Part shown: piece after piece, positions 12,938 through 23,100 of the stretch
Numbering within the stretch: position 1 is the stretch's first letter
How the letters are laid out: each line of letters opens with the position of its first letter
NCBI GenBank assembly: GCA_958450365.1
Contig: CAUEEP010000728.1
Location: 2,139,001 to 2,203,000, forward strand
Reading direction: 5' to 3'
From: Mesorhabditis belari
Taxonomy: Eukaryota; Nematoda; Chromadorea; Rhabditida; Rhabditidae
Length of the DNA stretch: 64,000 nt
Made by a program: the position numbers and the translations under genes
The notes under the pieces: generated by a model
Told to the model about the DNA's origin: nothing
The model's input: the letters and a program-made list of their open reading frames with translations, nothing else
Databases searched by the model: none

Positions 12938-13015
12938 AAGTATTGTAGCAATATGTTATATGCAGTTATGATTATCTGATTCGCTTCTATTCGCCCCATG
13001 AATAAAGCATATATA
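12938..13015 (+). mobile_element. Non-LTR retrotransposon 3' tail without nested MITE
   Basis: The sequence AAAGTATTGTAGCAATATG through AATAAAGCATATAT matches the 3' end of the LINE fragment at 26,629-27,475. It is uninterrupted at TA 12,959-12,960, exactly where the 27.2-kb copy carries a MITE. Confidence 0.85.
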
Positions 13016-13190
13016 TAAAAAAAATTGATCAAAGCTGTTTTTAAATCTAAAAAAAGAATCGTAAAAGTGCATTTGCAATAAATTTTTTTTTTTGAATGCA
13101 CTGAGAGCATTTCAATTTCATCAAAACAAAGTTTTTTATTTTAATACCCTAATCCATCAGAAGTTCTTTATTAATAGCCAACCGTAAATA

Positions 13191-13457
13191 CTGTAATAGT
13201 ACCCCACCGCCCTCGTACAGTCGCGTAGTCGCAAAAGTCGCAAGTAGTTTTTAGTATTTCATTTTTTTGCAAAGCGCCCGTACTTTCAAAAAATGCGTTT
13301 TTGGTATCAAAAAATAGCCCTGAATTTCAGCTATTTTTTGATACCTAAGCGCGCATTGTAGCATAAACCAGTGTCGAGGAAAACTCGTTCAAAGCTAGAC
13401 TACGCAACACTCCGCACCGTCATTATGGCGGTGGGTTACTATTACAGTATTTACGGT
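13191..13457. mobile_element. Palindromic MITE, ACCGTAAATACTGTAATAG family
   Basis: Left end ACCGTAAATACTGTAATAGT; right end ACTATTACAGTATTTACGGT is its perfect complement over 20 bp. The inside is partly palindromic (GGTATCAAAAAATAGC and complement). Relatives lie at 35,092-35,345 (right end lost) and 46,833-47,059 (left end diverged). No coding capacity. Confidence 0.9.
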
Positions 13458-14215
13458 AGGTACAGCAAATATTGCATGCAATATCAAAAAGCTAGACAAA
13501 ATGATAATGAAACTTGATGAGTTCAGAAAAAAGACTTGAGAGACGCAAGAAAAACCAAAATTATCCGACCTGAGAGAGCATGGGAGGGGAAAGAGCTCTG
13601 AACTCTTAATTTCATAAAAAAAAAAGAGAAGAAATCTGAGATGAATATGAAAGAAAGAAGAGAAATCAGAAGAGAGAAAATGCTGGTGATGAAAAGCAAA
13701 TGAATTTATGGACAGATGTGTCTCTGAGATTGGAAAAAAAAGGGGGAAAGGAGGGAAGGACGCTTGAGACTAATAATTGGATTTTGTGTCTCACTTTTTA
13801 TAAATTCACGCATGAAAAGCTTGAGTTTTGCTTGATGTTATTTTCTACTTTTGATTAAAAAGAAGAAAAAGGCTAGAGGATTTCTTTTTCAATGATGGAA
13901 TTTACTGCTGAGATCATAACAGAGACGTCGATGGGAGAGTAGGAGGGTGAGGTTTCATAAAAGTAAAGCATAAAGCAGTAAAGCGTTTTTTAAAACGTGT
14001 CACCTTCAAAAGCTACGGCAACCCTGTTTCCTACAAGTCTATTCATTTTTCTAATTGGAAATTTACAAAAGATACTGAAAGATTCAAAAATTATATAGAC
14101 TAGAAATAATCTAAATATAAGATTACGGTAGTTTTCAAAAGTTCATATGTTTTAGAAAGGTTTTACTATAAAGGAGCACACTAATTGTAAGCAAGCATCA
14201 TCTTGGATTACTGCA
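13458..14215. other. No gene recognised
   Basis: AT-rich DNA with purine-rich stretches at 13,620-13,780; nothing further supported. Confidence 0.5.
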
Positions 14216-14704
14216 AGTCTCTAATATGATATGATCGGATTCTAATATGATCGAATCCAAAGGTGATCGGATACTAATATGATCGGATCCAAAGATGGTC
14301 GGATCCAAATATGAGCAGTTTCTAATAAGATCGGATTCTAATATAATCGGATTCTAATATAATCGGATTCTAATATGATTGGTTTCTAATATGATCGGAT
14401 CCAAATATGAGCAGATTCTAATCAGATCGGATCCAAATATGATCGGAGCCAAATAAGATCGGATTCTAATATAATCGGATTATAAGATCGGATTCTAATA
14501 TGATCGAATCCAAAGGTGATCGGATACTAATATGATCGGATCCAAAGATGGTCGGATCCAAATATGAGCAGTTTCTAATAAGATCGGATTCTAATATAAT
14601 CGGATTCTAATATGATTGGTTTCTAATATGATTGGTTTCTAATATGATCGGATCCAAATATGAGCAGATTCTAATCAGATCGGATTCTAATAAGATCGGA
14701 TTTG
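14216..14704. repeat. Minisatellite of TAATATGATCGGATTC units
   Basis: About 28 imperfect 16-18 bp units built around ATGATCGGAT(T/C)C. A block of roughly 240 bp (about 14,225-14,470) is duplicated at about 14,490-14,690, so the array also grew by block duplication. Confidence 0.9.
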
Positions 14705-15697
14705 TTAAGATATCGTAATTTTCGGTTGTTATTTTATTCTTTTAATCGACTGGATCAAGATATCAGATCTAGATAAGACTTAAGGGCGGTAAAAAGTCTG
14801 CTTCTGTTCACTAGGCTAGAGATTTGTAAAGCTCAATCAAGGACGGTTTTTTTTTTCAAGCTAAAAACTCAAACAAGCTAGCTTCAAAACGTAGAAACAA
14901 AAGAAAGCCTTGTACTTTCCAGAACTCAAACATCATCTCTCACAAACAAAAACAAAATTTGCATTTCATTCAATGACAATTTTGAGGCATTTCCTTTGTT
15001 CTCAAAATTTTCGCGTATCAATTTTTTTTTCGGCCATTTCTGACGTGGAGAACAAAAATGCGGACTCGCTTCAATCATTCATTAAGAACCAAAGAAAAAA
15101 TGTAATGCAAAAATAGAGAAATGCTTATGACAAAGATATTTCTGGGAAAGGAAAATGAGTGGATGATTGAAGAAATTCTATTTTCGATGAGATGATGTTC
15201 ACAGATCTTCTCGATACTCTTTTCTTTAAAGATTTAGATGAGTTTAAACATCTAAAGCTACTCTTTCTTGCTGTAAATTTAAATTAGAGTAAAATGATTG
15301 TAATTTAAAAGTTTCTAACTAAGTGGAACACTTTGTTTTAGTACTTAAATGTACTTAAAATGTACTTAAAATGTACTTAAATTAGCCAAAAAGCGTTGAA
15401 AGTTTTTTAAACTTGAATCTAAGATGTTTATCTTTGTTTTAAATATAATTTAGAAATGATAAACAATCAAATAAATCCTATTCTTTTGGCTAAACTATTT
15501 TCTATCGCTAGGATCGGTTCGTGTGCCAGATAGGGTTTGCTTCTATCAATAGAAACAAATATGAAACCGATCTGTACTTGTGTACATTGTAAACCCACCT
15601 TTTCTGACACACTAGTCACTAATCAAGAAGGTCGTAGCAGAAAGGTCATCAAGTGTTACCCAAAAAGGGTTTGTTTCCGTTGTTGCACTCAAAGTAC
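14705..15697. other. No gene recognised; one cysteine-rich open frame
   Basis: Mostly AT-rich DNA. The plus-strand frame at 15,537-15,782 is cysteine-rich at first (ICTCVHCKP, CFRCCTQ), but it runs into the MITE at 15,698, has no signal peptide and has no clear splice context. It could be a fossil exon of a secreted protein. Confidence 0.35.
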
Positions 15698-16402
15698 ACT
15701 ACTGGACGATGAAATATCATATTTGAAAAACGATCGTCACTTTCGCACGTCTGTAACTCCTTTGTCTTCACCGTATTTCTAAATATTAATATTACCATTG
15801 TGTAGCCATTGAAAAGAGCTTTCAGAAAATGTATAACACTAATAGTTTAAACTCAAAGACAAGGAAGTTACAGACGTGCGAACGGGACGATCGTTTTTCA
15901 AATATATGATATTTCATTGTCCAGTACTGTAACTTGTTCAGCTTGTGCAATGAATGAGGGTTGGAAGGATTGCGCGAGTCAATGCGAACCGTCATGTGAA
16001 ACGCATGAACCAGTGAGGCAAATTGAAATTGTTCAAATTGTTGTACTAAAAACTGTTGTACTAATTGTTGTTGCAAATTGTTGTACTAAAAACGAAATTT
16101 ACCTCACTAACTAAAATGATTTTGATATTCCTTACATAATGATATGATGATTTGGTTTATAACAGGCTTGTGCTGCCATCTGTGCCCCATCAGCTTGCCA
16201 ATGTCTCGGTGGTTTCTTCCGTAATGGAAATGGATCATGTGTGGTGCTTGTGCTAGTGTTATACATTTTCTGAAAGCTCTTTTCAAGGGCTACACAATGG
16301 TAATATCAATATTTAGAAATACGGTAAAGACAAGGAGAGTTACAGACGCGCGAAAGTGATGATCGTTTTTCAAATATATGATATTTCATTGTCCAGTACT
16401 GT
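15698..16402. mobile_element. MITE pair enclosing captured exons of the TIL gene
   Basis: A palindromic MITE (ends ACTACTGGACGATGAAATAT and TTCATTGTCCAGTACTGT) occupies about 15,698-15,930. It is followed directly by a copy of two TIL-gene exons and then, from 16,251, by the right half of a second MITE copy ending at 16,402 with the same GTCCAGTACTGT terminus. The same MITE sits in intron 8 of the TIL gene at 22,577-22,813. The whole unit can be read as MITE plus adjacent host DNA moved together. Confidence 0.85.
15936..16250 (+). pseudogene. Captured copy of TIL-gene exons 9 and 10
   Basis: This is a nearly identical, inverted copy of 22,565-22,240. It contains exon 9 (from 15,942, CAMNEGWKDCASQCEPSCE), intron 9 and most of exon 10 (ACAAICAPSACQC), with acceptor and donor intact. 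The match stops inside exon 10 after codons for SCVVL, at 16,250, where MITE sequence begins, so the last TIL cysteine is lost. There is no start codon or promoter of its own. Near identity suggests recent origin. Confidence 0.9.
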
Positions 16403-17245
16403 ACATCAAAAGTCATTCAAATTATTCCTTTTTAGGGTTCAGAGTAAGTAAATGTTTGAAAGATCGTCTTTAGCCAAAAAAAGAAACAAACATCAGACTA
16501 ACGTAATTGAAGCCAGCGTTTACACATTTCAAGAATTCGAATCGAATGTGAAATGGGCGATTGTTGGATTCTTTTATTTTTCTTTTATTTCTTTTATTTC
16601 TCCCTCATAATGTCACCCTTTCTCTCATCCAACCACAATTATTCGATAGAGAATTTTTTTTGGTTTAAAGAAGACAGAGAAAAAAAGCGCAAAAATTTCG
16701 AACAGAGCACGAAAAAACGTGAAATTTTTGAAAGTGGAGAAATTTAGAGACAAAAATTTTGTGCTTTTCCGAGAAAAGCTCGAAATTGAGTTTAATAAAT
16801 GGAGTTCTTTTATGAAAAATGAAAAAAAAATGTTTGTTGATCTTTGAAGATCAAATTCTAGTTTCAAAGATTGCATTCAACTTTCGATTTTCAAATTTTA
16901 AGACTAAGAAAATGGAAAAGAAGAAGAAGAGTGATTGGCTAAATATTCGTTATCTTATTTTTTCAAATAAAGAGCTATTCGCTCCAAGAACATGATAGAG
17001 AAAAGCTCCAAGAACACGAAAAGGATGAGATGTTTGATGAAAAGAAAAGTTTGAAAAATTTCTGAAATGAGAATTCGAAAAGATTTTCGTGAAATTTTGC
17101 TTACAAAGCAGAAGGTTGAGCTAAGAATTTCATTTATAAAACAATTGAAAGCCTTTTCTTTTTGTTATGCTTTAAAGAGATCTTTGTTTAGCACATAGCA
17201 TAGATTATTTAAAGAAAGATTTAAGAGAGATTTTAACAGGTTTAC
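16403..17245. other. No gene recognised
   Basis: AT-rich DNA with no supported exon, RNA gene or repeat family member. Confidence 0.5.
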
Positions 17246-17506
17246 AATCGATATTCCATTGGAATACAATCGATATTCCATTGGAATACAATAGATATTC
17301 CATTGGAAAACAATAGATATTCCATTGGAATACAATAGATATTCCATTGGAAAACAATAGGTATTCCATGGGAATACAATCGATATTCCATTGGAAAACA
17401 ATAGGTATTCCATTGGGAAAACAATAGATATTCCATTGGAATACAATAGATATTCCATTGGAATACAATCGATATTCCATTGGAATACAATAGATATTCC
17501 AATTAC
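17246..17506. repeat. 22-bp minisatellite (GATATTCCATTGGAATACAA family)
   Basis: About 12 tandem copies of a 22-bp unit containing the palindrome ATTCCATTGGAAT, with C/A variation in AATCGATA versus AATAGATA. All three minus-strand frames stay open because the unit lacks stops and its length is not a multiple of three; the resulting long frames are not genes. Confidence 0.95.
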
Positions 17507-18317
17507 AATAGATACAATAGATAGATCCAAGATTCCATAAGCACAAGTCTTGCTAGCTATTAGAAAGTTCACAAGTGAATTTGACACTTCATCAATTTTA
17601 TATTTATAAACTAGTTTCGTATTTTGGTAAAGGACTGAAAAGTCTATGATATAAAGCAAAAAGGAAATCATCTAGCTATACTAATTCATTCTAGTTTCAC
17701 ACTTTTTCTTCAAATTTTGAGGGAAAACCCGAATCTTGAAGTCAGAAGAGAACGTTTTCTTTCTTTTTTTTACGAGAATTTGACCAACAAAATGAGGAAA
17801 TGAAAGCAATAGGGAAATGGAAGAAGAATGGGAAAAAGCAAAGCAGAAGAAGCAAAGAAAAAAAAGAATGAAACTTTTGAAAAGTGAAAATGAAAAAAAA
17901 TTTGTAGTCTCTTTGGAACACAAAGTGATCCAAGCTAATATCCACTTGAAATCGAAAAAGAAAGAAATTTTTGGCACCTTTATACTGCAGTTTAAAGCTA
18001 AATTGAGATATTCTTCTTCTTCTTATTTTTTATTAACATAAAACTATACATGACAAAGAAAATGAGAAAAGAAAAGTCGTTTTTCTCTTAAAAAATCCGA
18101 ATTTATTAAGAACAACTCTCGGGAGTGACACATTCGCCAACAGAATTCCGCGAAAAGTTTCCAACACATCCACAACCTCCAAAACATTGCTGACCGATGA
18201 TTGGAATCTAAAACTGATCAATTCATTCAAAAGTTATCAAAAACAAAATTTTCAAAAACTTTAATCTTTTGCCGGCTTTGAATCCGGCCGATGATTGAAT
18301 GAATCCGATTAGAGATT
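17507..18317. other. No gene recognised
   Basis: AT-rich sequence without supported features. Confidence 0.5.
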
Positions 18318-18534
18318 TGAATAGATTGATTCTATAGATTGATTCTATAGATTGATTCTATAGATTGATTCTATAGATTGATTCTATAGATTGATTCTAT
18401 AGATTGATTCTATAGATTGATTCTATAGATTGATTCTATAGATTGATTCAATTGATTGATTCAATTGATTGATTCAATTGATTGATTCAATTGATTGATT
18501 CAATTGATTGATTCTATAGATTGAAATAGATTGA
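18318..18534. repeat. 13-bp minisatellite with two variant blocks
   Basis: About 10 copies of GATTGATTCTATA are followed by about 5 copies of GATTGATTCAATT and one reversion to the first type. Each block is homogeneous. Confidence 0.95.
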
Positions 18535-18554
18535 ATCCAAAAAACGAAAAAAAA

Positions 18555-18787
18555 CTATTAGATTGACAACTTGAAAGTTGGTACACTATTTCGTCTTTTT
18601 CATAAAACATATTTAATAAGTCAATTGAATTAAAGTTGAGTTGAGAGACAAATATGAGTGAGTGAATACTATAGAGTATTCAGAAAAGAATAATAACTAT
18701 TTTTGTGTAATGCACAGATACTACAGCTATTGTGCTATTTCTTATGGTAGCAATAGAAAGCTGACACTAGATTCAATCCAAAAAAGG
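18555..18787. mobile_element. Partial mariner-like end plus repeat-linked flank
   Basis: The segment 18,556-18,640 repeats the left end of the 18,798-19,872 element (CTATTAGATTGACAACTTG onwards). The following 18,640-18,787 occurs inverted at about 41,220-41,370, just outside the second copy, so element plus flank was copied as a unit. Confidence 0.75.
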
Positions 18788-18797
18788 AGACAAACTA

Positions 18798-19872
18798 TTA
18801 GGTTGACAACTTGAAAGTTGGTACACTATTTCGTCTTTTCCATAAAACATATTTAAAACGTCAATTGAATTAAACTTTTCGAAATAAAAGCTACCGTATT
18901 CTTTCTAATAGTAGTGCACCCCGCCGAGCCGAGTTGGTGATGATTTTACGTTTCCAAGCTTTTGCAGAAGCTCAACACTTAAATCCCCCAATAGATCTCA
19001 TCGTCAGCTACATTTCCACATCGATATGTTCAGATAAGCGGCTTTCGAGATTTCGAGGAATTTAGACGACGATCAGGGTGCACTACTATTGGAGAGAAGA
19101 CGGTATATTATTCCAGGTTAGGCTAGTAGATCAGACTGATCTATTTCTCTAATATTTCCCGGTGAGCCGAATTGATGACGATTTTACAGTTTCCAAGTTT
19201 TCCCAGAAGCTCAACACTCAAATCCCCCAATAGATCTCATCGTCAGCTACATTTTCCGACCCCGCATCGATAGGTTCTGATAAGCGGCTCTCGAGATTTC
19301 GAGGAATTTAGGCGACGCTCAGGGTGCACTACTATTAGAGAAAATACGGTATATAATATTTAATTTTAAAAGTGCTTAAGCAAATTTGGGTAACTTTTGA
19401 AATGAATTAGAGCAGAAATTCAAGTTTTTTTTCTGAAAATTCTTCAAATGAAACTATAATAAAAACGATTGATTATATTTACCTAAAAATTTGGTTATTT
19501 ATCTAACTTTTTATGCTCTTTCTTTTTTTATTGACATTAAAATAGGTTTATGTGAAAGAAAGTGCTCAAATCGCTTCATCGAGTGTTCATCATTTTTGGT
19601 TTCTCAACTTTTTGCCCCCTAGAAATCTATAAAATGAAAGCTTTTCTAAATCTATCAAAAGCTTGTTTTAGAGAATAAATGAGGCTTTTTTATTGATCAA
19701 AAATTGTAGAAAAAGGATAATTCTACTTTAATGAGCTTTATTTGGCAGTCCGGATCCATTGTCTACGATATAGCGATGCCAAAATTTATACAAAACTTGT
19801 CAATTGGTGCATTAGTGATTTTGAAAAAGCGCAAATAAATAAGTGTACCAATTTTCAAGTTGCCAATCTAAT
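18798..19872. mobile_element. Mariner-like non-autonomous element with nested MITE, copy 1
   Basis: Terminal inverted repeats TTAGGTTGACAACTTGAAAG and, at the right, ATTTTCAAGTTGCCAATCTAA flank about 1.07 kb. TIRs starting TTAG(A/G)TTG resemble those of mariner elements. A two-copy TACCGTATT MITE is nested at 18,892-19,352. An inverted copy of the whole structure is at 40,121-41,219. No transposase frame is visible. Confidence 0.75.
18892..19352. mobile_element. Two-copy TACCGTATT MITE nested in mariner-like element
   Basis: It is the inverted equivalent of 11,283-11,742, including the same linker with GATCAGTCTGATC, which shows that the two-copy arrangement moved or was copied as one unit. 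Confidence 0.85.
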
Positions 19873-20102
19873 AGTTCAAGAAAAATCTAACCTAAACAAG
19901 TCTTAAAAAACTATAAAGAAACTTAGGAAAGAATCACAAAAAGCTTGAGAAAATTCAGATTCTTTATCATTTTTTTTAACAAAATTTCTTATCCTACCGT
20001 GTTGTTCGCAACAATGTCACACTTTTGCTCGTTTGATAAACATGTACTCCATGTTTCATTTGCTTGACAACCCGGATCTGAATGAATTCGATCTGTTTAC
20101 CA

Positions 20103-23100
20103 TTATTCAAAATATCTAAAACAACTTTTTGAGCACTGTGTCCTTTTGATGCATTTCATTTTCGAATTTCGCACAAAGCCATACGCACAAATGCAACCCT
20201 TTGTGCAAACTGTGGGAGTCGCCGTGCACACCTGAAAAATCTTTCCAAATCTTTCCAAATCTTTTCGTTTTGTTTAAGTTTGTTACCTTAACTCCTCGAC
20301 AAGTTTCCTCACAAAATTTGCATTTTGTTTCACGTTCATGTTTCCCGCAAGGATTCGGTGATTTCGTGGTACCATTTTCAGTAGAATTTCCAGTGGTGAT
20401 CGGGTTTTTTGTTGTATTTCCTGTCCCTGCGATGGTTGAAATCCCAGTGAACCCAGTGAAATCAATTGTGGTTTCAGTTGGGCCCATCGTTGCTAAAGTT
20501 TTATGTTTATAGATCAAAAGATAAACAATTACACAGAAATTTGAAAGTTCTCTACTACACTTTGAAAGTTCTCAAATCAACTTGTACCAGTACTCTATAC
20601 TTGTCTCAAAATACCATTAAGGGGTACGGTAAGACAAGTTTCACCCAGTTTCAGTTGAATTTCCAGTGGTGATCGGTTTTTTTTGTTGTATTTCCTGTAC
20701 CTGTGATGGTTGTCCCAGTGAAATCAATTGTGGTTTCAGTTGAGCCCATCGTTGCTAAAGTTTTATGTTTATAGATCAAAAGATAAACAATTACAGGGAA
20801 ATTTGAAAGTTCTTTACTACAAATTTACTTGTACCAGAACTGATTTTCTTTATACTTGTCTCAAAATACTATTCTCAATGTACTATTCTCAAAATACTAT
20901 TCTCAATATAATATTCTCAATATACTATTCTCAATATACTATTCTCAATATACTATTCTCAATATTCTCAATATGTAAGAAAAGTTTCACCCACTCGAAG
21001 CATCAGTTGCCCCAGTGCCAAACGTTCCCACAGTGTCAAGGGTTTGTTCGGTGGCGAAATTGGTCGACGGGTTGATTGTGGCTGAAAATTGAAACTGAAA
21101 ACACAGCTCTTCTGGCGGACTAACCATCAAAATGTGTACATTTTTTGCAGGATAAAGTTAGCAAAGACGAGGAAAATTTTCGGTACAAATCTGACTCAAA
21201 AGATCACTTACTAGATTCAGTCGGGAAACCAGGATCTCCAGTGATTCCTTCTCCTGTCACCGGTGATGTTTGATGCTCAGTCATCAATGTTGTCGCAATT
21301 GTCGTGATTACTGTAGCAAATGGATCGTATGCTGTCGTTGTGCTAGCAAGGGTAGTTTCTGGGACTGAATTTCGTAGATCAGGTTTGATTCCTTTTTTTT
21401 CTGAATTACTTGGTTCTACGACACATCTCGCAAATCCATTCACAATATTGCACACTTTGTTGAGCGGACAAGTGACTGTAGAGCAATTTGTGGGCAATGA
21501 TTCTGAAGGATAATTTTACATAAAGAAAGTGACTTCAATTTCTTTATTATGGTATTCTTTGTGCTTAAGATTGTAACGCACTTGTTCTGACACACTAAAC
21601 TCTTTCTTTTTTTTTCGTTTTGTCACAGCAAAGTTTAGTGCGCCAGATTGATTGGGTTTCTATTTTCTTGAACTCAAAGTTGCACAGAGTTATTCGTAAC
21701 CTACGATCACATCGTCAATAAGATATTCAGTTAATGGATACCATTGCATTGGAGCATGGAGACACAATCACCGAGAGGATCTCGCACAAAATTTGAGCTA
21801 CACTGACACGTTTGCGCATAGTCAACACAGTCTTCATCGCATTGCTGAAAGGATTCAGTTATTGTTGAGTTCAATATGTGTTCAGCAGTAATAAAGAAAT
21901 AAAGAGATTGGAAAGAAAAAGTAGATTTCGGGAGAGGATTGAAGCCGGATTGAAGCCGGATTGAACCCTTAACCTCGGTGTCGACCTTTTCCTTCCCAAT
22001 CAATCACTCTAACCCCTAAGCTATTTAGTACCTTGAATTACCAAAAGAAAGAAAGGAAAGACAAGGAAGTCAGATCACTTACAAGGAATGGATTCTCACA
22101 TGTTGCTTCACAACTCGTCCCACACGCTTTCACAACTTCGTTTGCTCCACACGCTAAAGTTGTTTTTCAGTTCATAGAGGATTACAATGCATTACAAGAT
22201 AAGATATAAGATTTTACTTAAAATATGCCTACTTGGATATGCAGCAGTGCAATCCCCAAGCACCACACATGATCCATTTCCATTACGGAAGAAACCACCG
22301 AGACATTGACAAGCTGATGGGGCACAGATGGCAGCACAAGCCTGTTATAAACCAAATCATCATATCATTATGTAAAGAATATCAAAATCATTTTAGTTAG
22401 TGAGGTAAAGTTCGTTTTTAGTACAACAATTTGCAACAACAATTAGTACAACAGTTTTTAGTACAACAATTTGAACAATTTCAATTTGCCTCACTGGTTC
22501 ATGCGTTTCACATGACGGTTCGCATTGACTCGCGCAATCCTTCCAACCCTCATTCATTGCACAAGCTGAACAAGTTACAGTACTGGACAATGAAATATCA
22601 TATATTTGAAAAACGATTGTCCCGTTCGCACGTCTGTAACTTCCTTGTCTTTGAGTTTAAACTATTAGTGTGATACATTTTCTGAAAGCTCTTTTCAATG
22701 GCTACACAATGGTAATATTAATATTTAGAAATACGGTAAAGACAAGGGAGTTGCAGACGTGCGAAAGTGACGATCGTTTTTCAAATATATGATATTTCAT
22801 TGTCCAGTACTGTGGATAAGTAACAAAAATATTGTATTGATTTTATGGAAATATCGATTTTTATTAAACCAGAGCACGGAGAGCATTGCGACCCAAAGCA
22901 GGTCGCAATGCTCTCCGTGCTTGGCACTAGAAATTAAACCAACTATGTGTCACATTTAGAACACATTCCGCTTTTGATTCTGTCATCTTGCAAATCGTTC
23001 CATTCGTGCACGCAATGAAATCACAACCGGTCGCAATGCTCTCCGTGCTTGGCACTAGAAATTTGAAATGTTAAAGAATCATTAAAGGATTTCTAGAATA

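Noticed and set aside
17165..17671. Overlapping 86-168 residue frames on the minus strand
   Set aside because: All three frames stay open because the 22-bp repeat unit has no stop; no other gene signal.
22393..22673. Separate genes on both strands around the exon-9 region
   Set aside because: The minus-strand frame is exon 9 read into its intron and MITE; the plus-strand frame is its shadow.
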